A stretch of DNA of 40,327 bases, from assembly GCA_017941355.1 (NCBI GenBank), contig JAGAWN010000171.1:1-40327 (forward strand), read 5' to 3'. The DNA comes from Ruminiclostridium sp. (GTDB taxonomy: Bacteria; Bacillota; Clostridia; Oscillospirales; Ruminococcaceae). Position numbers and translations under genes: made by a program. A model generated the notes under the pieces. It saw only the letters and a program-made list of their open reading frames with translations. It made no database searches and had not been told where the DNA came from. Numbering within the stretch: the stretch's first letter is position 1; every line of letters begins with the position of its first letter. This document shows positions 24,293 through 31,362 of the stretch, piece by piece.

Positions 24293-26239
24293 TCACTTTT
24301 TCGGTACAAACCGCAGATAATACATCTTTTCCTTGCTGTCAATATCGGTATGGATCTTTCCGTCCTTTACATCAGTCCCGATATTGCCCTCGGTTATATC
24401 TACATCGGGGAGTCCGATGACATCAACGCTCTGCGATGATATATTAAGTGTGCTGCCGAGAGTGGTATACATATAGAGACCGTAATCCGCGTGGCCGTCT
24501 TCGTCAAGCTCGTTCATGTCGGCATAGCGCCTGTGCTTTACATTGACCGTGACGCTGCCACCGGCGGGGATCGTTACATCGAAGGTCGCATACATAATGC
24601 GTTCGCACATGACCGCATCATCGATTTGAGATGCCATGTCGCCGAAGATCAGATACCGCTCGATAGGCGAGTCGGAATACTCGCCGTACTTGCACATATA
24701 TTTCAGGATCGCGCTATAGATGACATCATCGGTCAGAACGCCGTTTTTGTAGCTTGCATACGCGCCGCGAAGACTTACGTCCGCAGAAAGCTCGGTAATA
24801 AACTGTTTTAAAAGATCTTCGTCGATGTTCTTTTCAGTACGCTCAATCTCGTAGTATATATCATCGGTTTTCACTCGGTTCCAGTTGTTGCTTTTATCGT
24901 GATAGTATCCCTGAAGCATCAGGTTTTCGATGTCGCCGCCCCGGACTGTGATATAAATATCGGGATTGCTGTCCTCTCCCCTGTTATTAATCTCAAATTC
25001 CGCTTCGATCTTATTTCCTGTTCTTCCAAAGGATCGATCGTAACCGATAACATTGGCTTCCGCACCTTCACCAAGCGTAAATGAAACCTTCGCCGTAACA
25101 AATGTGTCATTTGCAACGGTGTCGTATGTCGTACCGCAATCGTATATACGATATACTACGACCTTTTCGCCTATCGTTTTCGGAGCTTCGAGAGCTTGCT
25201 TCAGATATGACACGTCGCCGAGAAGCGTGAGATAATCTTCATAGCTCCAATACTCTTCAAGATTGGATTTGTCGTCCTTCGCGGGATAAGACGCGCTGCT
25301 GAAATATCCGCTGAAATCGCCCGCTATAAGTCCCGTTTTTTCTGTCTTACCGTCAATGGTAACAGTCGGTATATGCGAGCCGATGTAGTTCTCACTTACA
25401 AACGGGCTGCCCTCAAGTGCGTTCAGGCTGCACTCAAACGGGTACATAAGCGATATCGTTTTGTCCCCGTCTGTCGTGTTTGTCAGAGTATAGCTGTCGT
25501 TGACTTCGATTATCCCAACCTCGTCAACAGTGGACATTCTACCGTATTCGCCCATTTTCCACGCATCGTTAAGATCAGCGTATATTTTGGTATCGGTAAG
25601 ATCAAACGTGATATTACGCTCGGCGGTTATCCCACTTGTATCGCCTTCCGCAGTAAGCGGCATAACAGGCGGGTCATAGTCCCGCAGCATAAGTATTCCG
25701 CCACCTCCGCCCGGGTTGGCATCATCGTCGCCGTCGTCTATTATAACCTGACCGGGGTTTACGTCGTCATCGCCGTCATCGGTAACTACAACAACATTGT
25801 CATCTGCACCGCTTTCCTGTGTTGATTGAGTCGTGTCTGCCGTTACAGCAGCATCGGACGACACAGCCGATTCAACGGTATCTGCACTTGTGGTAGTATC
25901 TGTGACCGCCGATACAGTTGTTTCGGATGTTACGGCGTTTGCCGATATATTCGTCGTTGTTGTTGTGATATCACTGACGGTGATCTCCGGTGCGGCAGTA
26001 ACAGTCGCGTTTCCCGCCGCCTCTGTGGCCGCATTTTCAACAGGTATCCCCCTTGTTCCGGAAAGTGTCGTCGCCGCAAAAACAGCCGCCCCGCCCACAA
26101 GACAAATGCTCGCCGCGATACCGAGAGGCTTTATGAGCCACATCGGCGACTTTCTGAATTTATAGTCCGCCGCCTGTTCTATTATATCATCACGGATCTC
26201 CGTGACCGCGTCATACATTATCATGCCTTTGTCGCTCAT
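24293..26239 (-). CDS. Group A membrane partner with acidic repeats and an unrelated ectodomain
   Basis: The 648-residue product has a cytosolic N-terminus of about 34 residues, one helix (about 35-57), then a Thr/Val-rich linker of about 100 residues, an acidic tandem (DDGDDDVNPG and DDGDDDANPG, about 155-180) and a Gly run. The ectodomain that follows (about 200-640), with a VSFTLGEGAE strand, a YASYKNGVL segment and a C-terminal DVDITEGNIGTDVKDG-like end, matches no family I know and is not related to the 9308/21149 ectodomains. The ATG overlaps the sigma stop (ATGA). The N-terminus lacks the RYRI motif of the other group A partners. The acidic repeats could bind Ca2+ but that is a guess. 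Anti-sigma role by pairing only. Confidence 0.75.
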   Translation of the reverse strand: MSDKGMIMYDAVTEIRDDIIEQAADYKFRKSPMWLIKPLGIAASICLVGGAAVFAATTLSGTRGIPVENAATEAAGNATVTAAPEITVSDITTTTTNISANAVTSETTVSAVTDTTTSADTVESAVSSDAAVTADTTQSTQESGADDNVVVVTDDGDDDVNPGQVIIDDGDDDANPGGGGGILMLRDYDPPVMPLTAEGDTSGITAERNITFDLTDTKIYADLNDAWKMGEYGRMSTVDEVGIIEVNDSYTLTNTTDGDKTISLMYPFECSLNALEGSPFVSENYIGSHIPTVTIDGKTEKTGLIAGDFSGYFSSASYPAKDDKSNLEEYWSYEDYLTLLGDVSYLKQALEAPKTIGEKVVVYRIYDCGTTYDTVANDTFVTAKVSFTLGEGAEANVIGYDRSFGRTGNKIEAEFEINNRGEDSNPDIYITVRGGDIENLMLQGYYHDKSNNWNRVKTDDIYYEIERTEKNIDEDLLKQFITELSADVSLRGAYASYKNGVLTDDVIYSAILKYMCKYGEYSDSPIERYLIFGDMASQIDDAVMCERIMYATFDVTIPAGGSVTVNVKHRRYADMNELDEDGHADYGLYMYTTLGSTLNISSQSVDVIGLPDVDITEGNIGTDVKDGKIHTDIDSKEKMYYLRFVPKK

Positions 26240-26793
26240 ATCTCGTCACCCCTTTCCGTAAGGTGTTTTCGCAGGCTTTCACGCAACCGTGACAGCTTCC
26301 GCGACATACCCGCTTCGGAAATTCCCGTTTTTTTCGCAAGCGTGGAAGCCGTGTCGCCGTACCAGTAACGGCGCACGAAGATCATCCTGTCCTGTTCCTC
26401 CAGCCTGTCAAGCCAGTCGCTGATATGCCTGCTGAGCTCCTTCGCGTCAAACTCCCGCTCAACATTCTTATTGGATGGCAAGCATTCCTCAAGCTCCGAC
26501 AGCGCTGTCTCGACTCCGTCATACCGCTTTTTCGCGTGCATTTTCCTGTACCGTCCTATCGCTATGCTGCGCGTGATACGCCCGAGAAACAGTCGAAAGC
26601 TTTCCGGAAGCCGCGGCGGTATCTGTTCCCAAACCGACATATATGTATCATTCACGCATTCCTGCGCGTCCTCCATTATACGCAGCAAATTAAGCGCTAT
26701 TGCCGTACAGTAAGCGCCGTATTTGCTGTCTGTTTCCTTTATCGCCGATTCATCCCGCCTGAAATACAGCTCGATTATCCCCGCGTCTTCCAT
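26236..26793 (-). CDS. Group A ECF sigma factor
   Basis: The 185-residue product carries DESAIKETDSKYG, region 2 with MEDAQECVNDTYMSVWEQI and GRITRSIAIGRYRK, and region 4 with ISEAGMSRKLSRLRESLRKH. The ATG at 26793 follows GGAGGAGAAA; the GTG at 26808 lies on the ribosome site itself and is rejected. Unlike its sisters it has a sigma-A promoter (26832-26860) instead of an ECF box directly before it, and is preceded by the small membrane protein gene that ends 11 nt upstream. It is the most divergent group A sigma factor (KETDSKYG for TETDKKYG). Confidence 0.92.
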   Translation of the reverse strand: MEDAGIIELYFRRDESAIKETDSKYGAYCTAIALNLLRIMEDAQECVNDTYMSVWEQIPPRLPESFRLFLGRITRSIAIGRYRKMHAKKRYDGVETALSELEECLPSNKNVEREFDAKELSRHISDWLDRLEEQDRMIFVRRYWYGDTASTLAKKTGISEAGMSRKLSRLRESLRKHLTERGDEI

Positions 26794-26804
26794 TTTCTCC
26801 TCCG

Positions 26805-27074
26805 TCACTTTTCATCTGCAATTCTTGTATCATTATACACCTCTTGACCGAAAATGTAAATGATATTTCCCGTAATATATCCATTCAGCCTGCTGTTATC
26901 GTCATTGATTCGGTGCAGACATTCGATACGGTAAAGGTGTGTGACAGGCTCGAAAACCACTGTTCCACCGTCGTTGACTATATTCTTTATCGGGAACATC
27001 AAAGCGAGCGGGAAAAGCAACTCAACAGTCATAAAGATGATAAGACATATAGTGATGAGCTTTTTGGTTTTCAT
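26805..27074 (-). CDS. Small single-pass membrane protein preceding a group A sigma gene
   Basis: The 89-residue product has one hydrophobic helix (about residues 4-27), then DGGTVVFEPVTHLYRIECLH and a GYITGNIIYIFGQEVYND end. The order and motifs (a DGG/S..Y..LTY-like stretch, a YNDx end) match the small protein at 4005-4235, so a related protein accompanies two sigma modules. The third of three tandem ATGs (27074) has the best spacing from AAGGGGTG. The sigma-A promoter of the next gene lies inside its 3' end and its stop is 11 nt from the sigma start. No known function. Confidence 0.7.
   Translation of the reverse strand: MKTKKLITICLIIFMTVELLFPLALMFPIKNIVNDGGTVVFEPVTHLYRIECLHRINDDNSRLNGYITGNIIYIFGQEVYNDTRIADEK
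26832..26860 (-). promoter_or_regulatory. Sigma-A promoter of the group A sigma gene at 26793
   Basis: On the minus strand TTTACA, a 17-nt spacer and TATAAT, within the 3' end of the small membrane protein gene and 38 nt before the sigma start codon. It is the only sigma gene here with a vegetative box. Confidence 0.75.
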
Positions 27075-27090
27075 CATCATCACCCCTTCA

Positions 27091-27125
27091 CTTATATATT
27101 CGCAAATCAGAGCAGAATCTTTCAA
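27091..27125 (-). promoter_or_regulatory. Possible ECF-like promoter of the small membrane protein gene
   Basis: On the minus strand TTGAAA is followed by 17 nt and CGAATATATAAG. It resembles an ECF box (TGAAA-N16-CG) more than the local TGTNAC type. An AAATTTTTTCAAAAA tract stands farther upstream, but the spacing to it is longer than at the other promoters. Confidence 0.35.
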
Positions 27126-27255
27126 TTATTTTGTACTTTTTGAAAAAATTTCCCAAAATGATATTTTCAGAAATCACAAACAGAAGCAGCGAAAACAAAC
27201 GCACTATATTATTGAAATAGTATGCATTAAGTAATTGAATTTTTACGGATTTGTA

Positions 27256-27284
27256 TTGACATTTTTGAAGATATTGTATATAAT
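27256..27284 (+). promoter_or_regulatory. Sigma-A promoter of the ATPase gene
   Basis: Perfect TTGACA (27256-27261), 17-nt spacer, perfect TATAAT (27279-27284). The start of transcription would fall near 27291, at the ribosome site AAGGAG (27291-27296), leaving a leader of about 15 nt. Confidence 0.88.
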
Positions 27285-27305
27285 ATGATAAAGGAGTTGA
27301 TTCAG

Positions 27306-28577
27306 ATGAAAAAGTACTTCCCAAGACTTATTGATAAAACAATAGAAAACAAGCTCCGTTCTTCCGGTGCCGTGCTTGTGTCAGGCCCTAAGTTCTGCGG
27401 CAAGACCACCACTTGCATGAATTTTCAGAAAAGCTTCATCAAGCTCAACACAAGTCAGATAATCGCAGCCGCCGCGATGGATCCCAGATCAACACTGAAA
27501 GGCGACTCGCCGAGACTTATAGACGAATGGCAGAAAGTTCCGGATATATGGAACTGTGTCAAGGACGATCTTGACAACGACTATCAGTTCGGCAAATTTA
27601 TCCTTACCGGAAGCTCAACCCCCGCAGACAAGAACAAGATTCATCACTCGGGCGCAGGCAGGATCACTCCCATAAAAATGAGACCCATGTCGCTGTATGA
27701 ATCCAACGACTCAAACGGCGCGGTATCTCTGTCTGAGCTCTTTGATGCACCCGATACACCGGTTTTCTATGAAAACAGGGATTTTACTCTGCGAAACACG
27801 GCATATCTTATCTGCCGCGGCGGCTGGCCACTGTCGATACAGGACGACAGGGATCTTGGATATGAGATAACAAGGAACTACTACGATAGCCTGTTTGTTT
27901 TTGAAGACAGCGAAAACGACCAGTTCCGAGCCAAAAAGCCCGAAGTATTCAAGATGATACTTCGCAGCTATGCGCGGAACATTTCGTCAGAAGCACCGAA
28001 ATCCACCATTATATCCGATATATGCTCCAATAACAACAGAAGCATGGACGCGAGGACACTGGACGATTATCTGGAAGCTCTCAGAGACCTGTATATAATC
28101 GAGGATATTGAGGCATGGAATCCGAATATCCGTTCAAAAACATCAATAAGAACTACTCCGACAAGACATTTTGTTGATACTTCAATAGCGTGCAGGGCTT
28201 TGGGAATATCCCCCGATGACCTGATGAATGATATGAATTCTTTCGGGCTATTCTTTGAGGATATGGCAGTCCGCGACCTGTGGATCTATGCATACACATT
28301 CGAAGGAGAGATACGCCACTACCGCGACAACGCCGGTCTGGAATGTGACGCGGTCATGCACATGCCGAACGGGAAATGGGCTGCAATTGAAATAAAGCTC
28401 GGCGGTGACAAGCTTATCGAAGACGGAGCAAAAACGCTTAATCTGCTGAAAAACAAAATAGTTGAAAAAAGCAGTGAGCGCCCTCCCGAATTTATGATGA
28501 TACTGACCGCCTGCGGGCAGGCCTACAGAAGACAAGACGGTATCTATGTCGTTCCAGTCAACTGCCTAAAGCCCTGA
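27306..28577 (+). CDS. DUF4143-type AAA ATPase
   Basis: The 423-residue product has the AAA_14 plus DUF4143 layout. Walker A is GPKFCGKTT (about residues 27-35), Walker B-like PRLIDEWQ (about 69-76), sensor region FILTGSS (about 100), and the C-terminal part carries the conserved FVDTSIACRALGIS and FFEDMAVRDLWIYA, then DAVMHMPNGKWAAIEIKLGG with a restriction-like fold pattern. Such proteins are widespread in bacteria and archaea as orphan genes of unsettled role. The ATG at 27306 follows AAGGAG at 9 nt; the ATG at 27285 has no site. It has a consensus sigma-A promoter and no partner gene, so it is a lone insert between sigma modules on the opposite strand. Confidence 0.93.
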   Translation: MKKYFPRLIDKTIENKLRSSGAVLVSGPKFCGKTTTCMNFQKSFIKLNTSQIIAAAAMDPRSTLKGDSPRLIDEWQKVPDIWNCVKDDLDNDYQFGKFILTGSSTPADKNKIHHSGAGRITPIKMRPMSLYESNDSNGAVSLSELFDAPDTPVFYENRDFTLRNTAYLICRGGWPLSIQDDRDLGYEITRNYYDSLFVFEDSENDQFRAKKPEVFKMILRSYARNISSEAPKSTIISDICSNNNRSMDARTLDDYLEALRDLYIIEDIEAWNPNIRSKTSIRTTPTRHFVDTSIACRALGISPDDLMNDMNSFGLFFEDMAVRDLWIYAYTFEGEIRHYRDNAGLECDAVMHMPNGKWAAIEIKLGGDKLIEDGAKTLNLLKNKIVEKSSERPPEFMMILTACGQAYRRQDGIYVVPVNCLKP

Positions 28578-28641
28578 CTTTTCCAAACTACAGCAAACAA
28601 TGAGATGAAATTCATAGTGCCGCTTAGTGTAACACAAATAC

Positions 28642-28674
28642 GCCCCATACCGCTGTTTTTCAGCAATATGGGGC
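28642..28674. terminator. Shared terminator of convergent genes (family 2 hairpin)
   Basis: GCCCCATA..GCTG / CAGC..TATGGGGC form a 14-bp stem. On the minus strand every position pairs (two G-U), on the plus strand two A-C mismatches remain but a TTGTGTTTTT tail follows. It terminates the ATPase gene and the M23-like gene. Confidence 0.75.
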
Positions 28675-28682
28675 TTGTGTTT

Positions 28683-29033
28683 TTATCCTACGCGCATAGC
28701 GAACAGTTGATGATCTGTTAGTCCGGATGTGCCGGTATGTCCTATTCTTTCGCCGCTTTCGACTTTATCACCTTCCGCGACACTTACCTCTCCGAGATGA
28801 CCGTAAAGCCAGTAATGTCCGTTTTCATCATGCAAAAGGATTGTTTGCCCCCAACCCTGATACCAGCCGGCATATTCCACTGTACCGCCGACGATCGCCT
28901 TAACATCACAGTCCGCGTAGTCTATGACAAACGCCGCTCCGGTGAAAGTAAACAGACTCTTGTCATACGGCAGGTTATAGTCGAAATCTATACCGCCGCG
29001 CTCTTTTACGAGCTCCCATGCTTCTTCGCCCAT
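28683..29033 (-). CDS. Degenerate M23/LytM domain, probable frameshifted C-terminus of the 29144-30703 partner
   Basis: The 116-residue frame, starting at ATG 29033, ends in an M23/LytM-like fold: VKAIVGGTVEYAGWYQGWGQ, HDENGHYWLYGHLGEVSVAE, GDKVESGERIGHTGTSGLTD. The catalytic signatures are lost: GGIDFDYN has no His before the Asp motif, and TDHQLFAMR stands where HLHFE is normal, so it should be inactive. The ATG has no ribosome site. The same frame stays open upstream to 29159 without any start codon and encodes a YEVVESEETTENTT linker that fits as continuation of the 29144-30703 protein after IYGP. I therefore take this as the detached C-terminus of that protein. A LytM-like outer domain fused to an anti-sigma partner would suit a cell-wall sensor. 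Confidence 0.65.
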   Translation of the reverse strand: MGEEAWELVKERGGIDFDYNLPYDKSLFTFTGAAFVIDYADCDVKAIVGGTVEYAGWYQGWGQTILLHDENGHYWLYGHLGEVSVAEGDKVESGERIGHTGTSGLTDHQLFAMRVG

Positions 29034-29143
29034 GAGCGGAGTTTCGAGATATTCGCCGTAAAAGCCGTTGCCATTGCTTATCGCTATTGGAAATTCGGGG
29101 AGATCTGCAACAGTCGTGTTTTCTGTAGTTTCCTCGCTCTCGA

Positions 29144-30703
29144 CTACTTCATACGGTCCTCACCGGGTCCGTATATTCCCGCTATCTGTGAGAGGTCGCC
29201 CTGTTGTATCTCTTGTTCGACAATCTCACGGTACAAATCAGTGGCAAGCGAGTCGTCGTTGATTGTCCTTTCGGGTGGATCCTTTGAGAAGTCTATGTCC
29301 ATATCAAGCAGCTTTCCGCTTGCGTCTGTATCGGTATTTCTGCCAAAGATTTCATATTTGTGAACGCCTGTACCTTTAACATCCCATCTAAGGTGCTGTT
29401 TATCGGACATATCAAGCGTTTCGGTCATATTCTCCTGCAACTCGCCGTCAATATAGTATGTGAACTCGAATTCGGCTTTCATATTCCTGAACTCAATTGA
29501 GATAAAAGATTCGCGCTCAACGTTCGGTGCAACGCCTATCTCCTCGCCGTAAACAAGCACATCGCCGATATATATCCTATCTACATTTTCTGGTACTATC
29601 GGTTCATCAAAATTATAGTAATAGCTGAAAACTACATTATTCCGATCGTCATTCTGCGGATATACCGCGTCGAACGGATGTGACGGTTCAAAGCTGCTGC
29701 CGTCCTTCATTATGACACGCATAGATCTGGATTTATCCTGAGGATTGTCAATCAATCGTATCGTATCCTCATCGCCGACATTCATATAAACGAGTTCGAT
29801 AAAATCCGATTCGATATTCACGCGGCAAACATGATCCAAGCTGTATGAAAGCTCCTCCGTCTGTTCGATAACTGTCGCAGTCTCGGAAATATAGCATTCG
29901 GGAACATTTTTTATAAGAGTGAAGTCGTACTCTCCCGAAGCCATTACCGCTTTAAATTTTTCGGGTTCTTCCGCAAGATTTAACCTGCTTTCAAGCAGCA
30001 TCACCGTTATCGAGTCGGTCGGCATCAGCGTTGAGAATGTGGCGGTTATGCTTACCGTATCGGGTCTGTCATTCGGAAATTCCCGCTTATAACCGTCACA
30101 CACACCGACAATTATATCATTGTCATATTTCAGATCAAGTATAGCCAGCGGTTCATCATCATACCTTTTATTCTGAACGCTCGGGCAGTATTGCAGAAAG
30201 CTGTCATCGCTCTCACTCAGTATCGTGGGATCCTTGAACACTACATCATAATGCACGGTTGCGCGCAAACCGTCAAAAGTATAGTCCTGCACAAAAAGTA
30301 TGCAATTATCATAGTAGTATCTTGCTAAAAAGTCCTGTTGAACATTGATATAATACGGTATCGCCGGGGTATCGGCATCCTCATGATACCCCGCGCCCGC
30401 TCCCTGTACGTCGGGACCCTTTAGCCCACCGTGCTCGTTGAGCCAGTTAAGCCCGAAGACAGCACCGGTCAGCACTGCGGCTGTTCCTGCAACACCGGCG
30501 AACACGTTTAGCGCCTTATGTGACTTCTTCGGTTCGGTGTATTCAGGAGTAATCTCCGTGAACTTGACTTGCCGTATTTTTTCATGTTTTTTCATTTTTT
30601 CAGCCCTTTCCATGATCATCTTTGCTGTTTCACGATTTGTGGAAAAGGTGTATCTGTCAGATACTTCGACTAAAGCTTTATCAAACAATTCTTTATACTC
30701 CAC
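29144..30703 (-). CDS. Group B membrane partner (putative anti-sigma), GGLKGPDVQG type, probably frameshifted
   Basis: The 519-residue product has a cytosolic N-terminus with TPEYTEPKKSHKALNV (about 52-67), one helix (about 66-87), the HGGLKGPDVQG motif (about 91-101) and a beta-rich ectodomain. It ends early at TAG 29144, after GIYGPGEDRMK. Removal of an 11-nt segment flanked by a GGACC direct repeat (29155-29170) would join it in frame with the M23-like frame downstream, giving about 669 residues. A GTG start at 30703 follows AGGAGG, 2 nt after the sigma stop. The N-terminal 110 residues are very close to those of 18752-20428, so duplication is recent. Confidence 0.8.
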   Translation of the reverse strand: MEYKELFDKALVEVSDRYTFSTNRETAKMIMERAEKMKKHEKIRQVKFTEITPEYTEPKKSHKALNVFAGVAGTAAVLTGAVFGLNWLNEHGGLKGPDVQGAGAGYHEDADTPAIPYYINVQQDFLARYYYDNCILFVQDYTFDGLRATVHYDVVFKDPTILSESDDSFLQYCPSVQNKRYDDEPLAILDLKYDNDIIVGVCDGYKREFPNDRPDTVSITATFSTLMPTDSITVMLLESRLNLAEEPEKFKAVMASGEYDFTLIKNVPECYISETATVIEQTEELSYSLDHVCRVNIESDFIELVYMNVGDEDTIRLIDNPQDKSRSMRVIMKDGSSFEPSHPFDAVYPQNDDRNNVVFSYYYNFDEPIVPENVDRIYIGDVLVYGEEIGVAPNVERESFISIEFRNMKAEFEFTYYIDGELQENMTETLDMSDKQHLRWDVKGTGVHKYEIFGRNTDTDASGKLLDMDIDFSKDPPERTINDDSLATDLYREIVEQEIQQGDLSQIAGIYGPGEDRMK

Positions 30704-30705
30704 TT

Positions 30706-31188
30706 TCAGTCCTCCTGTGTGTTATTCATAAGCTTTTTCAGCTGCTGCCTACCGCGTTTGAGCCGTGAAGTTACCGCAACTACACTTATGCCGAGCATTT
30801 TCGCTATTTCTTCCGTAGAATAGCCTTCATAATAGTACAAGTACATCGTAACACGATTATTTCTTTTTAGCTTTTTCAGCAGTCTGAAGATTTCTGTTTC
30901 TCCCTCGGCGCGGTCAATATGTACTTTTTCGCTTGCTGCCTCAAGCGGCATGGATAACCTATGCCACGGAGAGAGAAGAATGTCTTTGCAGCGATTTACT
31001 GCGCATCTTATCAGCCAAGCCTTGATGTGTTCCTCACTGTCAAACTCACCTGTGTAGGTGTACAGCCTCAAAAACACATCCTGCACCACATCATCGGCGT
31101 CGTATGGGTTTTTAAGATAAAACAGAGCCATTGCAAATACATTTCTTCGGTATTTTTCCAGATATTGCTCCAGTTCATTTTGTGTCAA
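30706..31188 (-). CDS. Group B ECF sigma factor
   Basis: The 160-residue product starts at TTG 31188, about 10 nt after AGGTGG, giving a start in line with its relatives (LEQYLEKYRRNV). Region 2 has ADDVVQDVFLRLYTYTGEFD and an AWLIRCAVNRCKDILLS helix; region 4 has YYEGYSTEEIAKMLGISVVA and SRLKRGRQQLKKLM. It pairs with the GGLKGPDVQG partner. No better ATG is available in frame. Confidence 0.9.
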   Translation of the reverse strand: MTQNELEQYLEKYRRNVFAMALFYLKNPYDADDVVQDVFLRLYTYTGEFDSEEHIKAWLIRCAVNRCKDILLSPWHRLSMPLEAASEKVHIDRAEGETEIFRLLKKLKRNNRVTMYLYYYEGYSTEEIAKMLGISVVAVTSRLKRGRQQLKKLMNNTQED

Positions 31189-31223
31189 TCGTGTTACACC
31201 ACCTTTTCCTCGAAAGGACCTTT

Positions 31224-31260
31224 CGCATACTATACGATTCAGACCGCCAAAAAATGGCGA
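31224..31260 (-). promoter_or_regulatory. Group B sigma promoter
   Basis: On the minus strand the box GAATCGTATAGTATGCGAAAGG matches the -10 region before the 16074 sigma gene. The -35 position (CGCCAT, 18 nt before GTATAGTAT) is weak, but an A/T-rich tract precedes it. Confidence 0.45.
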
Positions 31261-31327
31261 AAAACTCTTTAATTTTTAATTTTCGTCGTTATGAACAATA
31301 TTATATCTCATTTTCGCTGCAAAAGCA

Positions 31328-31359
31328 ACAAACGCACGGGTCTGAACCCATGCGCTTGT
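31328..31359 (-). terminator. Terminator of the six-gene operon (family 1 hairpin)
   Basis: On the minus strand ACAAGCGCATGGGT and ACCCGTGCGTTTGT pair over 14 bp (with G-U) around TCAG, tail TGCTTTTGC. The loop has diverged while compensating stem changes (ATGGG/CCCGT) keep pairing. Confidence 0.8.
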
Positions 31360-31362
31360 AAC

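Noticed and set aside
25826..26368. 180-residue Cys/Arg-rich frame on the plus strand
   Set aside because: Antisense to the Thr-rich linker of 24293-26239; the composition is that of a shadow frame of repeated Thr/Asp codons.
26794..26808. GTG start at 26808 for the sigma gene
   Set aside because: It would begin on the GGAGGAG that serves the ATG at 26793.
29144..29170. Programmed -1 frameshift joining the group B partner to the M23-like frame
   Set aside because: The slip would have to occur after the TGA at 29160-29162 and before the TAG at 29144; no slippery heptamer exists in that stretch. A slipped repeat or assembly error fits better.
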